Origin: Acrasis kona
Taxonomy: Eukaryota > Heterolobosea > Eutetramitea > Acrasida > Acrasidae
Direction of reading: 5' to 3'
Length of the DNA: 49,341 bases
Assembly: GCA_026419775.2 (NCBI GenBank)
Contig: JAOPGA020000741.1
Coordinates: 1 to 49,341, forward strand
Positions 20,810 through 31,959 of this stretch are shown one piece after another. The position numbers were made by a program, and so were the translations under genes. How positions within the stretch are numbered: the first letter of the stretch is position 1; each line of letters opens with the position of its first letter. The notes under the pieces were generated by a model. The model saw only the letters and a program-made list of their open reading frames with translations. It was not told the DNA's origin and made no database searches.

Positions 20810-21829
20810 ATGACAGAGTTCTACAACATTGGAAAGCACTGCGACCATACTTCCTGCCATCAGAAAGATTTTCTACCCTTCACATGCGAGCTCTGCAAAA
20901 AGACACTTTGCTTAGAACACAGAGACTTTGCTGACCATGATTGCATCAAGATAGAGCAGCAGTTGGCTGAATCAACAATACCCGTCTGTCCTGTGTGCGA
21001 CAAACCCGTTTCAAAAAGGTTCCCAACAGAAGACAATAACCTCGTCATCTCCAGGCACTGGGAGAGTGGGCAATGCAACAAAAAGAAACAAAAATTAAAC
21101 AAACCTCGCTGCAACCAAGCCGGATGCACGCAGCACAAACTATTAATCGAATGCAAATCCTGTCAGCATTCGTACTGCTTAACCCACAGGCTACAAGAAG
21201 ACCACGTTTGTAACAAGACTGAGAAGCAACCAAGTATAGCCACGACCCTACGAAGTCTACACAGAGAAAAACAAATCAAGAAACTATATAGTGAATTTAA
21301 AGTAGAGCCAGTACGGAGCAAAAAATCATTCATCAAAAGAAGGAAACCATCAGAAATTGTCGAGTTTGCGAATACATGGAATACATCGTTCATGCCAGGA
21401 CCAGATAAAATGAACATGGATGATTCTAACAAGATTTTCGTTTCTGTATATTATCCTCTAGATTCCAAAATACAGCCGATAAGAATGTACCTTGACTCTA
21501 GATGGAGCGTCGGCAAGGCCATGGATACTATTGCTGATTTTGTTAACATTTCAAACAACAACAACAAATTACCTGAGGACTCAGAGCAGAGGTTGAATTT
21601 GTATGTTTTGGACACTAAAGACATTCATCCACTCACTAATTCTGTGACACTGAGTGAGTTGGTTTCTAATCAAATTCTAAGAAGTAAAGAAACTACACTT
21701 GTACTTGAGAGGGGCTTATCTGGTAGGTCGCGTACTTTGGGTTCTGAATTCCTTGTGAAAGATGTAATGAGTCGCTGCGGTACAAAATCATTTGTAGGCA
21801 TGGCCATGAATAAACTAATAAATGTGTAA
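20810..21829 (+). CDS. AN1-type zinc-finger protein, ZFAND1/Cuz1-like
   Basis: 339 aa. Two AN1 fingers: residues about 9-46 (CDHTSCHQKDFLPFTCELC...CLEHRDFADHDC) and about 103-138 (CNQAGCTQHKLLIECKSC...CLTHRLQEDHVC). Between them lies PVCPVCDKPV. The C-terminal ~140 residues resemble a ubiquitin-like domain (IFVSVYYPLDSK to SKETTLVLERG). That order is the ZFAND1/Cuz1 architecture, whose members recruit Cdc48/p97 and the proteasome to arsenite-induced stress granules or misfolded proteins. A stress-proteostasis role is expected by homology. Confidence 0.83.
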   Translation: MTEFYNIGKHCDHTSCHQKDFLPFTCELCKKTLCLEHRDFADHDCIKIEQQLAESTIPVCPVCDKPVSKRFPTEDNNLVISRHWESGQCNKKKQKLNKPRCNQAGCTQHKLLIECKSCQHSYCLTHRLQEDHVCNKTEKQPSIATTLRSLHREKQIKKLYSEFKVEPVRSKKSFIKRRKPSEIVEFANTWNTSFMPGPDKMNMDDSNKIFVSVYYPLDSKIQPIRMYLDSRWSVGKAMDTIADFVNISNNNNKLPEDSEQRLNLYVLDTKDIHPLTNSVTLSELVSNQILRSKETTLVLERGLSGRSRTLGSEFLVKDVMSRCGTKSFVGMAMNKLINV

Positions 21830-21943
21830 ATTATTAAAAGTAGTTGTCTATCTTGTTTTAGTGTTCTTTTGTCCATAAAAATTTTGTATGACGTTCTTTG
21901 AGTGGGGCTCAACGGTTGTCTTTCTACATTTGAAATTACAAAA

Positions 21944-22899
21944 ATGAAGACGCACCCACTGCCATACATTGACTCAAAGAACAGTGATGCAATTCTAGAG
22001 AAGTTGAATGCGTCAAGAATCAGAAATCAAAAGAGAAAAGCAGAGGAGAATGCAAAGAATCAAATACCAAAGATAGCTACAACAGAAGTACCAAAAATAA
22101 CAATGAAAGCCTTGCCAAACCTTTCAATCAAAGTAGGGCTATGTGCTACAAGAGTAAATATGGCACACTCACCCAATTTTGAATATGATGACGATAGGGA
22201 GCGTGCTCCATCTCCTGCATTTATTAGAATAAACAAGAAGAAGGTTGAAAGACAGAACGAGCTATTGATAGGCAGCACCACACCCTTTGCTACTTCCTGG
22301 CAGCGAGTTACCAGTGGGCAACCTAGGCAAGGGCTGGAGCAAAAAATTAATAGACTGCTAAAGTATGAGAAAAAAATACTTGACCCTATAGTTTGGGAAA
22401 ATCTACACAAAAGACACACACAGTCGTCTTCAAAAAGAATTACATCTTCACCAAGGGTTCATTATACACCGGTATGTTGTATATAACTAATATTGAACTA
22501 AAACAAAGTAGAGACCAAGACAACAATAAAGGCTACGGTATTTAGGAAGCCATCGCTTGTCAGCTGCGACTATACCTCTCATGTTCGCCTTTTCGGTAAA
22601 ATTGATCAACTGTTCATATTAGAGGGAATAACTTTCAAAAGGATAGATAAGCAATGCTCCAGTAAAAGGACGCGGTATGTATTGTGTCTTGAAACGTAAT
22701 TCTTCAATGAAGTTTTCATGTATTTCAGTAAATTATGCAAGTATAAGTACACTGAATACTGTTTGTGACTTTTAGTTGTTATGTTCCACACCTTCGTATT
22801 TATACATCCAGTTCTTCAGCGCTGAATGGAATAACTCCGGACATTAACTTTTCTGTAGTTGCGCTAAAATTATCTTGCATATATTCTAGTTCTAATTAG
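21944..22899 (+). CDS. Hypothetical basic protein, four-exon model
   Basis: Not recognised. Proposed exons 21944-22471, 22514-22674, 22729-22740 and 22776-22899 give 274 aa; introns are 42, 54 and 35 nt, all GT...AG, and only this combination keeps one frame throughout. Exon 1 is Lys/Arg/Ser-rich with helical segments (QKINRLLKYEKKILDPIVWENLHKR). Later exons encode a compact region (RKPSLVSCDYTSHVRLFGKI, QLFILEGITFKRIDK). If intron 1 ended two bases earlier the protein would stop at 22529 (181 aa), so the 3' half is provisional. The frame is open above the ATG but has no earlier ATG. Confidence 0.5.
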
Positions 22900-22960
22900 G
22901 AGCTTTGTAGGTAATTATACCGTCTTTACAACTACAGTCACCCAACTTTTTACGAATGGA

Positions 22961-23866
22961 ATGGACCAAAGTGGTTATGGCAGTAGAGCATTCACACCAT
23001 CGATACCTTATGCAACGGTGAGAGTCAATCTTTTGTCGAACAACAAGAGTATACAAGAAGATGCTTTGGATCTACAGCAGTTTGATTTATTTGTTGATGA
23101 AGAGATTGAAATTGATGATGGAGAAGAAAACGTGGAGCTTAAATCGAAGATAGAACCTGATATAGAAGAAGCTCCTGAACCTTACTTCAACATTATAAGA
23201 CTAGGAGATTCTCAATCTCTTACTTTCGAACTTCAACCCAACGATGAACTTGAGGTTGAAGTTGATTCTGAATTTATTAGCAAGTCTGAGGAACAAGAAT
23301 ATGTAAATTACAGCGATAGAAAATATCTTTACCCGGAAATTAGGCATGAATTTTCACTCCCAGAGGAGTTTGAGAAACCTGATTCGATAATTAATGGTTT
23401 AATGAAAGTTGGAGTTCGTCCGAATGACAAATCAGACATGCCTGATTTTACAACAAAAGACCTTGAAGAGTGCAAATCAAGTGGGATTCAATCGGTGGTT
23501 AATAATAATTTGGTCCAAAGTAGAACAAAGAACTGGAACTCAATCACCAGAATCGATGACCATGACAAACGGAACATTCATAAGAGCCCCAACCGAAGGA
23601 TAGACTTTCGTATAGAATCTTTTGTGGAGAATGAGAAGAGGAGAACTGCAGCCAGAATTGAGAGGCAAAATTTCTATGAAGATAGGTCAATTAGTTCTCT
23701 CGAAGATACAAGAAATGGTAGGGTATTGGTTAATGGTTTATCATATAATAAGGGTAACCTTCTAACCCCTCCAATCAAGCAAGATTGTGATACAGTACAC
23801 TCTGTGTATCCAAGAAAAAAAGTTAATTCTACTTATACCACAATGAAGGTGATAAGTAGGGATTGA
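22961..23866 (+). CDS. Hypothetical acidic protein
   Basis: 301 aa, single exon, no family recognised. Residues 45-130 are very acidic (DEEIEIDDGEENVEL, NDELEVEVDSEF); the C-terminal third is basic and polar (NRRIDFRIESFVENEKRRTAARIER). Probably largely disordered. It starts 61 bases after the proposed end of the preceding gene, same strand. Confidence 0.6.
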   Translation: MDQSGYGSRAFTPSIPYATVRVNLLSNNKSIQEDALDLQQFDLFVDEEIEIDDGEENVELKSKIEPDIEEAPEPYFNIIRLGDSQSLTFELQPNDELEVEVDSEFISKSEEQEYVNYSDRKYLYPEIRHEFSLPEEFEKPDSIINGLMKVGVRPNDKSDMPDFTTKDLEECKSSGIQSVVNNNLVQSRTKNWNSITRIDDHDKRNIHKSPNRRIDFRIESFVENEKRRTAARIERQNFYEDRSISSLEDTRNGRVLVNGLSYNKGNLLTPPIKQDCDTVHSVYPRKKVNSTYTTMKVISRD

Positions 23867-23951
23867 AGTACCGTACGGATTAATAAACCAATTTTGATCA
23901 TCCACATCATGTTTTACAACTTATCCGTCAACCTTACAAAACATAGCAAAC

Positions 23952-24439
23952 ATGTCATCCGATGACTCCGTGGACCAAAGAGTTGTATTCTTCGCCTCCG
24001 CCAAACAAGGAAGTGTAGGGGGTATGAAACAGCTGGTTGATGAAGGATTCACAAACTATAACGGTAAAGACGAACTCGGAAATACCGCCTTGCACTGGAG
24101 CGCCTCCGCAGACCATCTTGATGCTGTAAGTATATAATATAAGAGAACCACTAAACTTAAACCAAGGTTGAATATTTAGTTGACGTTCTCAAACTGGACG
24201 TTGATGCTGTCAACAATGTCGGTGATACCGCGTTACATAAGGCTGCGTGGAGAGGATCTCTTGACTGCGTCAAATATCTAATTGATAAAGATGCCACAAT
24301 TGAGAAGCTCAACAATGACAAGAAGAGGCCAGTTGATCTCGCGAAGCATCTAGAAGTCAAGTCATACCTTCAAAGCTTCGAGGGAGCAGATGAGGGAGAG
24401 TTGGAAGAGGATGCGCCAAGCAGTGATGAAGAAGCGTAA
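23952..24439 (+). CDS. Ankyrin-repeat protein
   Basis: 148 aa from two exons (23952-24125, 24167-24439) over a 41-nt intron. Three ankyrin repeats are visible: AKQGSVGGMKQLVDEGF, then DELGNTALHWSASADHLDAVEYLVD, then NNVGDTALHKAAWRGSLDCVKYLID. A final partial repeat (KKRPVDLAKHLEVKSYL) and an acidic tail (ELEEDAPSSDEE) follow. A small protein-interaction module; partner unknown. Its 3' end faces the 3-TM gene with 33 bases between stops. Confidence 0.85.
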
Positions 24440-24472
24440 ATTAATAAAAATTTGTTGTATGATAATTTAGAA

Positions 24473-25043
24473 CTATCTATTTATTAAACAAATATTGGAA
24501 GTGGAGTTGTAGCGACCACATCTTGGGTGCGAGTTCTTGTCCCAGGCTACACAGGTGTTGGGGCCACCCATACATTTTATCGGCTCAAAGCATTTATCGT
24601 CCTCTCTGCGATAAAGGTTATCTGAGCCGCAGTTCTTACCAGGATAATACACACCAAAGACGTAGGCGAGAGCAACTCCGCTCATTAACACCATCAAAAT
24701 CACAAGAAGAGCAGTAATAACTCGTATTTTAGGTTCCAAATACGTTGTTCTCTCCCAATGGATCTATCGTTTGTGAGTTTTTAACTAAAAGGATTACATA
24801 CCAAAAGTGCGAAGGGAACCAAAATCACAAGAAGGGGGGCTATAGCGAACAAGTGTACCCATTGGAGAAAACCAGCTTGGAAAGTATAAACAATTTGCAA
24901 AATAATGGTTATTCCAAGAATAAGACCGAGAGTAACTAATGACACGGTGATAACAATTTTTTTCTGATCATGATCAATTAATGTGCCCAAAATGATAACC
25001 ATACAGTTTTGCTGTTCTCATCGCCATAGATTGGGTTATCCAT
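24473..25043 (-). CDS. Three-TM membrane protein with Cys-rich extracellular tail
   Basis: 163 aa from three exons (25043-25005, 24963-24802, 24763-24473; introns 41 and 38 nt). Exon 1 encodes MDNPIYGDENSKT. Membrane segments: about 17-39 (VITVSLVTLGLILGITIILQ), 47-68 (FAIAPLLVILVPFALL) and 82-103 (ITALLVILMVLMSGVALAYVF). The ~60-residue C-terminal tail has six cysteines (NCGSDN, DKCFEPIKCMGGPNTC, RCGRY, ICLINR), presumably disulfide-bonded outside the cytosol. No family recognised. Divergent from the NMD3-like gene with 87 bases between ATGs. Confidence 0.68.
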
Positions 25044-25130
25044 TCTTTCTGCTCTACTTCTCCGGACAACTTGTCAAATGGAGAGTTCAATTCAGTTGCA
25101 ATTTCACATCATTGAATTGACTTTAACACA

Positions 25131-26476
25131 ATGCCGAAACCAAAGAATAAGGGTAACAATTTAAAGAAGTTCAAGAAGAGTGGAAAAAAACCAAACATTA
25201 ACAATGCACCAAATCTGAACGCACCTAAGGTCAAGTCTCTAGTTGGGAAAAGAAAGAGAGATGAAGAAGAAGAGGATATTGACGTCCTCCAAATCGCTGA
25301 GGGAAATAATTACAGTGATATACAAAACGATAATCAAGTGAAAAGAATGAAAAAGAAGGCTAAAAGAAAAAACGACAGTGAAGAAGTCGACCACTTTTCA
25401 GGCAAACTTCAAATCAGACAACGTGTAACACATCGTCGAACCATTTATCTTCTCGAGCAACTCATGTTAAAAAATGGATTTCAAAATCAATACCCAAATG
25501 CAGTTGTGAAGGAAGTAACTCATGGTATAGACATTTACTTCTTCAAATCACATCACATAACTAAATTCAATGCCTTCCTTGAATCTGTACTCCCAGTCAA
25601 CATTAAACGGTTGAGCGGAGATGACAACAATGCCAGCGTATTTTCTGCTGAACTAGCTCCTGTTTGTGTTGGCGATGTCATATGTCTTCCACAAAGGTTA
25701 CATTCATCGATGGGAGGACTAGGCCCCATCCTTGTTGTTTACAAAATTGATGCAAACATTTATGTTATTGACCCACAAACCCTTGAAGGTAAGTTTTCAT
25801 GTTTCGACCTTCATTTTTAATTTTTCATAGCTGGTGAATTAACATCATTCCATTACTTTAATAAGGACAAACCATTCAAGTGTTTGTTCTCTAGTCAGCA
25901 ACTAATCGAATATACTGTCATTGATGTTGATGACGACAAGATTGATAACGAAACACGCATCAAGAATGGAGGCTATACTTTAGGAGGCGTTCAAGTATCA
26001 AAGACAAGTGAGATGGGTCAGACTGATTCTATCGTCCACACAAAAACTCATTTATTTTCGGAACTTGAGGTTGGAGATGTAGTTTATGGATATGACATGA
26101 ATGCAGCCAACACAAGTGACGACTCGTTGGACACTTACAAAAATGCAGTTTTGCCTGATGTCGTGTTGATTAAGAAGAAGTACGAATTACCGCCAAAGAG
26201 GATATGGATGCTAATGAGACTGTTTTCAGAATCAGAGTACGTTCTACTTTCAACTAAAATGATTAATTTAATTATAGTGACGGCTTTGAAGAATTCCTTG
26301 AGGATCTTGAAACGGACAAGAAGACACGTTCTAGAATTACTTTATACAGAGATCCAAATGTAACGAATGTTGATGAAGAAATGAACGAACCCGAGAAGGA
26401 GAAGAAGCAATCAAAGAAGAAGCAAAGTGAAAATTCAGTACGGTTGGAGGAGTTGTTTGACGCACTTGGTGTCTAA
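25131..26476 (+). CDS. NMD3-like 60S export adaptor lacking the N-terminal zinc-binding half
   Basis: 420 aa from three exons (25131-25788, 25831-26236, 26278-26476; introns 42 and 41 nt). From about residue 90 it follows NMD3 continuously: RQRVTHRRTIYLLEQLMLK, GIDIYFFKSHHITKFNAFLE, AELAPVCVGDVICLP, VIDPQTLEAGE, QVSKTSEMGQTD, LPDVVLIKKKY, EEFLEDLETD and the C-terminal LEELFDALG. Canonical NMD3 has ~150 preceding residues with four CxxC pairs that bind the 60S subunit. Here they are replaced by ~85 Lys/Asn/Glu-rich residues (KNKGNNLKKFKKSGKK, KRMKKKAKRK) without a CxxC pair, though nuclear-localisation-like. No room upstream: the divergent gene starts 87 bases away. It could be a specialised paralogue or a split form. 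Confidence 0.85.
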
Positions 26477-26603
26477 AGTTTGTTCCAATATAAAATTTGT
26501 TACATATTATGTTTTCAATACTGTATCTGTTAGTGCATACAAATTAATGTCTCTTCAAATTTGACTTCAACACAAAAGGTCATTGTAAATTATTGTTTGG
26601 TAT

Positions 26604-28429
26604 ATGAGCGGCAAAGAGTCGTCAAGGGACAAGAACAAAAATCAACATCTTGTTGGGATAAAGTCAAGTAGAAATGGAAGGACTATTGCAGACGATCCGT
26701 CGTTGATCAAGTCGTTTGGAGGACATAAAGGTGCAGTTTCTTGCGTCAGCTTATCGCCAGACATGACCAGGATGGCAAGTTGTTCATGGACGGACGATAA
26801 ACTATACATGTGGAACTTTGAACCAGAGCTCAAGGGTTGCAAATACATTGGTCACCAGATAGGCATCACGTCCGTCGATTTTTCTCCAGATGGCCGACTT
26901 GTTACTAGCGCGGGAAGGGATGAAGCTGTGCGACTGTGGTTACCGTCCGGTATAGAGTAAATACACATCATTCAATTCCATTCACATTTGTAGCGACCTC
27001 CAATCCTTAGAACTGCTGGGGCATACAAACTCCATTCAGCATGTAGACTTTTCTAATCAAGGACTCAACATTGCCTCTTGTTCGGACGATACCACTGTAA
27101 AGGTAAAGATGTCGCTTTTTATTTTACAAACCAACAGTGCAGATATGGGATATTGAGAGGAGGAACTGCATCTCGACGATAACAGGTCATAAGAGGCCAG
27201 TCAGATCAGGTCAGTTCAGCTGTGATGACAGATTTGTAGCCACTGGTTCAGAAGATGGCACCATAAGACTACACTCTAGAAGCAACTCCCCAAGCTCAAC
27301 AGCTCAGGTAATTAATGTAAACCACAGCGTAACATCGGTCAAATTTCATCCAGTCAACGGAAACATACTTGCATGTGCGGTTGAAAATAATGTTAAAATA
27401 TACGACATTCGAACAATGAAACTTTTGCAACAATATTCACCGGTAGGAGACTCTCTAGTGACCCAAATAGACATGAGTGGAAAATACATTATATCTTCCG
27501 ATGAATCTAGTTTAAAGATTTGGGATATGGTTGAACAATTCCTATGTTATACCTTGACAGCTCATGATGGAGCTCACACAACAGTATTATTTGGTCCAAG
27601 TGGAGATTCATTCGTATCTGGTGGATCTGACAACATGGTGCAGTTATGGAAAACCAATTTCGATACCAAACCTTTTACTGCCATACCAAGCGAAAGATTA
27701 ATGTCAACCAAGGCAAATACTTTTAAAAATAATGGCGCTGAAAAAAATACACACCACCACAATGCAAAGAAGCAAGCAGCAACGTTGAATAACTCCAATG
27801 ACATACATTCTGAAGATATACAACAAGATGAATATGACACCGACATACGATTTAAAAACAAAAAGGTTTCATTTCAACTAGATGACGTTATTGAGGAATT
27901 TGAAGTAAATAGAAACTTTAGAGTCATCCCACCATCACCACATCCCTCGGCAGCTTCCAAAGTAAATTCAAGATTCAGCACAAACGACGAAGTAGCAGGC
28001 GACAACTTGACGTTAGAGACCGTTCACAACCAACTCACGTTAGTATTAAGTAAAATGTGCTTCCTATCAGAGGCCGTCGAAAGAATGGATAGCCGTTTAT
28101 CAAAAACCGAAAATACCCTAAAGAAGGTAGTTGAAGACATGTCCATACTAAACACATCCGTAAGCAGCACAAGTAGTTCATCATCTCCATCCAAGCCAAC
28201 AACATCATCACCACATTGGAAATCATCTACCAAAGGCACTCCAATTCCACAAAAGTCAAGTTCCTTTACAAAAGCTGCTGTATCCGTCAATAAACATTTA
28301 AATCATGAAAATGTCAATCACGATGATGACGACCAAGATGATGATGAAGAAGAAGAAGAAGAAGACGACGAAGAAGTACTTGATCAACTAAGAAGTGTGT
28401 TTTTGAACAGGATCAATAGATTATCATGA
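26604..28429 (+). CDS. POC1: POC1 centriolar WD40 protein
   Basis: 582 aa from three exons (26604-26956, 26994-27102, 27143-28429; introns 37 and 40 nt). Seven WD40 repeats form the N-terminal propeller (for example FGGHKGAVSCVSLSPD, GHQIGITSVDFSPDGR, DDTTVKIWDIERR, SGGSDNMVQLWKTNFD). After a ~150-residue low-complexity linker comes a short coiled coil (LVLSKMCFLSEAVERMDSRL), matching the POC1 C-terminal domain that targets centrioles. An unusual Ser/Thr/Pro stretch and a poly-acidic run encoded by GAA/GAT repeats (about 28322-28376) precede the end. POC1 stabilises triplet microtubules of basal bodies. Confidence 0.9.
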
Positions 28430-28603
28430 AGGCTCACAAGAATCCTTTTGTGTTTTAACCATGTTCGGATTTTCGGACACTCACCTACAAATAAATTTTT
28501 ATTTCTTGTTTGTAAACCATGTAACTCTGTAATTCCCCTTTTAGGTCATAAATGTCAAAGTCTAAACCCATCACTTTAGAGAAACCTTGTCATCTACGTC
28601 ACT

Positions 28604-31600
28604 ATGGTATGTAGCATCAGGTCATTACCCTCAACTATGTAGGCATATAGCGCAAAGAAGAAGCAAGCTGGTGTGGACGACATGGTCCTTATCAGCAAAC
28701 TAAAGGACGAGGAAGTCATGGAAAACCTTAAAAAGAGACATGCCACGGAAGTCATTTACGTAAGTAACATTTTCATATTTCCGAATTGCTACAATTTGTA
28801 AGACGTACATTAGCAACGTATTGATTTCTGTCAACCCTTACAAGGCACTACCTATATTCGGTCCCGACCAAGTGCAAGAGTACCGCGGAAAGTTTAGGCA
28901 TGAATTACCTCCCCACATTTATGCACTAGCGGAGAGCGCATACAAGAGTCTAACGTCAGAGGGAGAAAACCAATGCGTAATCATCTCCGGAGAATCAGGA
29001 GCAGGTAAAACCGAAGCCAGCAAGTTAATCATGCAATACGTTGCCGCAGTGTCAGGCAAAGGAGAAGGAGTGGAAAGAGTGAAAAGGATCATCTTGGACA
29101 GTAATCCTCTACTAGAAGCCTTCGGTAACGCCAAGACACTCCGCAACAACAATTCCTCTCGTTTCGGAAAGTACTTTGAGATTCAATTCGACAACAAGGG
29201 AGATCCAGTAGGAGGCAAGATTACAAATTACCTACTAGAGAAGAGCAGAGTCATCATGCAGACGCAAGGAGAACGTAATTTCCACATTTTCTACCAATTA
29301 TGTGCGGGCGCCGATCAATCCATCAGAGACGAATATGGAATCAGTCAAGCCTCCGACTATCACTACTTGAACCAATCGGGATGTTACACCGTGGACAATA
29401 TCGATGATGCGTCGGAGTACAATGACACCATCAAGGCCATGGACACCATCGGCATCAATGCCCATCAAAGAAAAGAAATCCTCAAGCTAGTTGCAGGAAT
29501 CCTATGGCTAGGTAACATTTCGTTCGTAGAGAGCGGGACAGGCAGTGAGATATCCGATCCACGCATACTTGATTTTGCAAGCGACCTGTTAGGAATCCAA
29601 TCGCAAGTGCTCAAGGATGCCTTATTGTTCAGGATCATCACCACAGGATTCGGAAAGACCGCCGAAGTATTCAACGTGCCACAGACACCAGATCAAGCCA
29701 CTCACATTCGCGACGGATTAGCAAAAACGTTATACGATCGATTATTCACGTGGCTGGTCGGACGCATCAACGATTCCATGGACAGCAAGAATCAAGACGT
29801 CAAGTTACTGTCCGTCCTAGACATTTACGGGTTCGAAATCTTCGACAAGAATGGATTCGAACAATTCTGCATCAATTACGTGAACGAGAAATTACAACAA
29901 ATCTTTATCGAATTAACGTTAAAAGCGGAACAAGAAGAATACGCGCAGGAAGGAATTCAATGGGAACCGATCAAGTACTTTAACAATCAAGTCGTCGTGG
30001 ACCTGATCGAATCCAGCAAACCAAAACCTGGAATCTTTGCCATTCTAGACGACACGTGCGCCACCACCCACGCATTAGAATCAAACGTCGCAGATAACAA
30101 ATTGCTCACCAAATTAAAAGAATCGATCGATAACGATAATTTCGTGGGACGCAACGATGATTTCATAGTCAAGCACTACGCAGGAAACGTCACCTACAGC
30201 GTGGATGGATTCACCGATAAAAACAAGGATCAGCTCTACAACACCCTGATCGAGTGCATGCAATCCAGCACCATGCCATTCGTCAAACAATTCTTTCCAG
30301 AAAACACGAGAGAAGCGAGCGGCAAGAAACCAACCACCGCTGGATTCAAAATCAAACAATCTAGTTTGGAGCTCATCGCTGCTCTCAAGAAATGTCAACC
30401 TCATTACATTCGTTGCATGAAGCCCAACGAATCCAAATCATCCAAAGAATTCGACGTGAAGCGAATGTTGCATCAGGTCAAATATTTGGGTTTGTTGGAG
30501 AATATAAGAGTGAGGAGAGCTGGATATGCTTATCGTCAAATTTACGATAAATTCCTGGAACGATTCGCAATCTTGTCCAGAAAAACGTGGCCGTCGCCTT
30601 TCGTGGGCGAAAGCAAACAAGGATGCAGCGTGCTCTTGAAGGATTTGAATATCGACGAGAAGGAATGGCAGATGGGAAAGACCAAAATGTTCTTGAGGAG
30701 TCCAGAGACCTTATTCGACCTGGAGGAACGAAAAGAAAAGAAATTTTATAATTCTGCTGCGCTCGTCCAACGTAGTTTCAGAAATTTCAAATTAAAGAAT
30801 TACTTCTTGACCATGAGAGCTGAAGCGAGTCAATTGTACCAAAATAAAAAGGAGAGGCGAAGGTTGAGCCTCAACAGGGTCTTCTCCGGCGATCACGTCA
30901 ATTACTTGAACAATGCACAATTGGTGGAGGTCATGAAGCAGTACGAGAAACCAGAGGGCGGTTTGTTATTTACTGACGTGCTGATGGTGCCCGTCAAAAA
31001 ATTATTGAGAGGATTAAAGCTCGTAAATGTATTTGGCATGGTCACCAGCAGTCATTTGTACGTTGTGGAACGAGTGTTGGTCAAGAAGCAATTCGTCATG
31101 AACTTGAATCATCGCATCAAGATTACGGACATTACTAGCGTGGGCATGAGTTGCTTGTGCGATAATTGGTTGACCATTTGTAATAAAAACGAAAATGTCG
31201 ATGATTTGTTGTTGGAGTGCGAAAATAAAACAGAATTCTTGGCAGTGCTGAACGATCAGTACAAGGCTTTGGAGAAGAAGCCGCTGCAGACTTGTTTCGA
31301 TAATAAATTAACGTGGAGGAGCAACAAGAAGAAGAAGAAGGTGGGCCAGATTGAATTTGTAAAAGATCCAAAGCATAAACTCGCCTTGTTGACTGCTGCG
31401 GGTAATAAATATATCGTTAATGTTGCAGAGGGATTGTCTCCTGCTAGTCAGCCTCGTACCATCGTCAGGCCCGAACGCAAGAGGGCTGCGAATGCTGGCG
31501 GTGGTTTGAATCGTTCTCAGAGCATCAAGAAGACTGGCGCCGGTCTTCAGAGCAGTCTTCCCATGAGTCCAAACATACACAACTACCAGTCGCCCAACGA

Positions 31601-31919
31601 GGTGGTTCAGCCTCATCAACAAAAGTTGAAGGAGCAGCAGTTGGACGTGATCCAGGAGAAGAAGGAAAGCACTGTGCAAGTGAAGAGCACTGCGAATGCG
31701 CCGAGCAGACCTCCTCCATTGCCAAGGAAGACTACTGATAATAGACCCAAGTTGAGGGCTGCGTATGGTTACGATGCGACTGCAGGTGACGAGCTGACGT
31801 TGAAGGAGGGCGATTTGTTGTACTTGATAGAGAAGGATCCTTCTGGTTGGTGGGAAGGCGAGCTGATTGCCACGGGAAAGAGAGGCTTGTTCCCAGGAAA
31901 TTATGTTCAAGAGTTATAA
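28604..31919 (+). CDS. Class I myosin with TH1 and SH3 domains
   Basis: 1078 aa from three exons: 28604-28606 (only the ATG), 28643-28759 and 28803-31919; introns 36 and 43 nt. Motor at about 10-690 with P-loop GESGAGKT (103-110), switch I NNNSSRFGKYFE and switch II/relay DIYGFEIFDKNGFEQFCINYVNE. One weak IQ-like helix (ALVQRSFRNFKLKNYF) is followed by the TH1 membrane-binding domain (about 730-930), a short Pro/Ser/Gln TH2 linker and an SH3 domain in the last ~57 residues (ending LFPGNYVQEL). The residue at the TEDS position appears to be Glu (AEVFNVPQ), so PAK-type heavy-chain phosphorylation may not be needed. Role by homology: actin-membrane motor in endocytosis and motility. Confidence 0.93.
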
Positions 31920-31959
31920 ATTGTTTTTAAAATTGTTGGCGCTTTTCTTTTTTGTAAGA

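Noticed and set aside
27574-28290. Minus-strand ORFs opposite POC1
   Set aside because: Antisense shadows of the low-complexity linker; POC1 is strongly supported.
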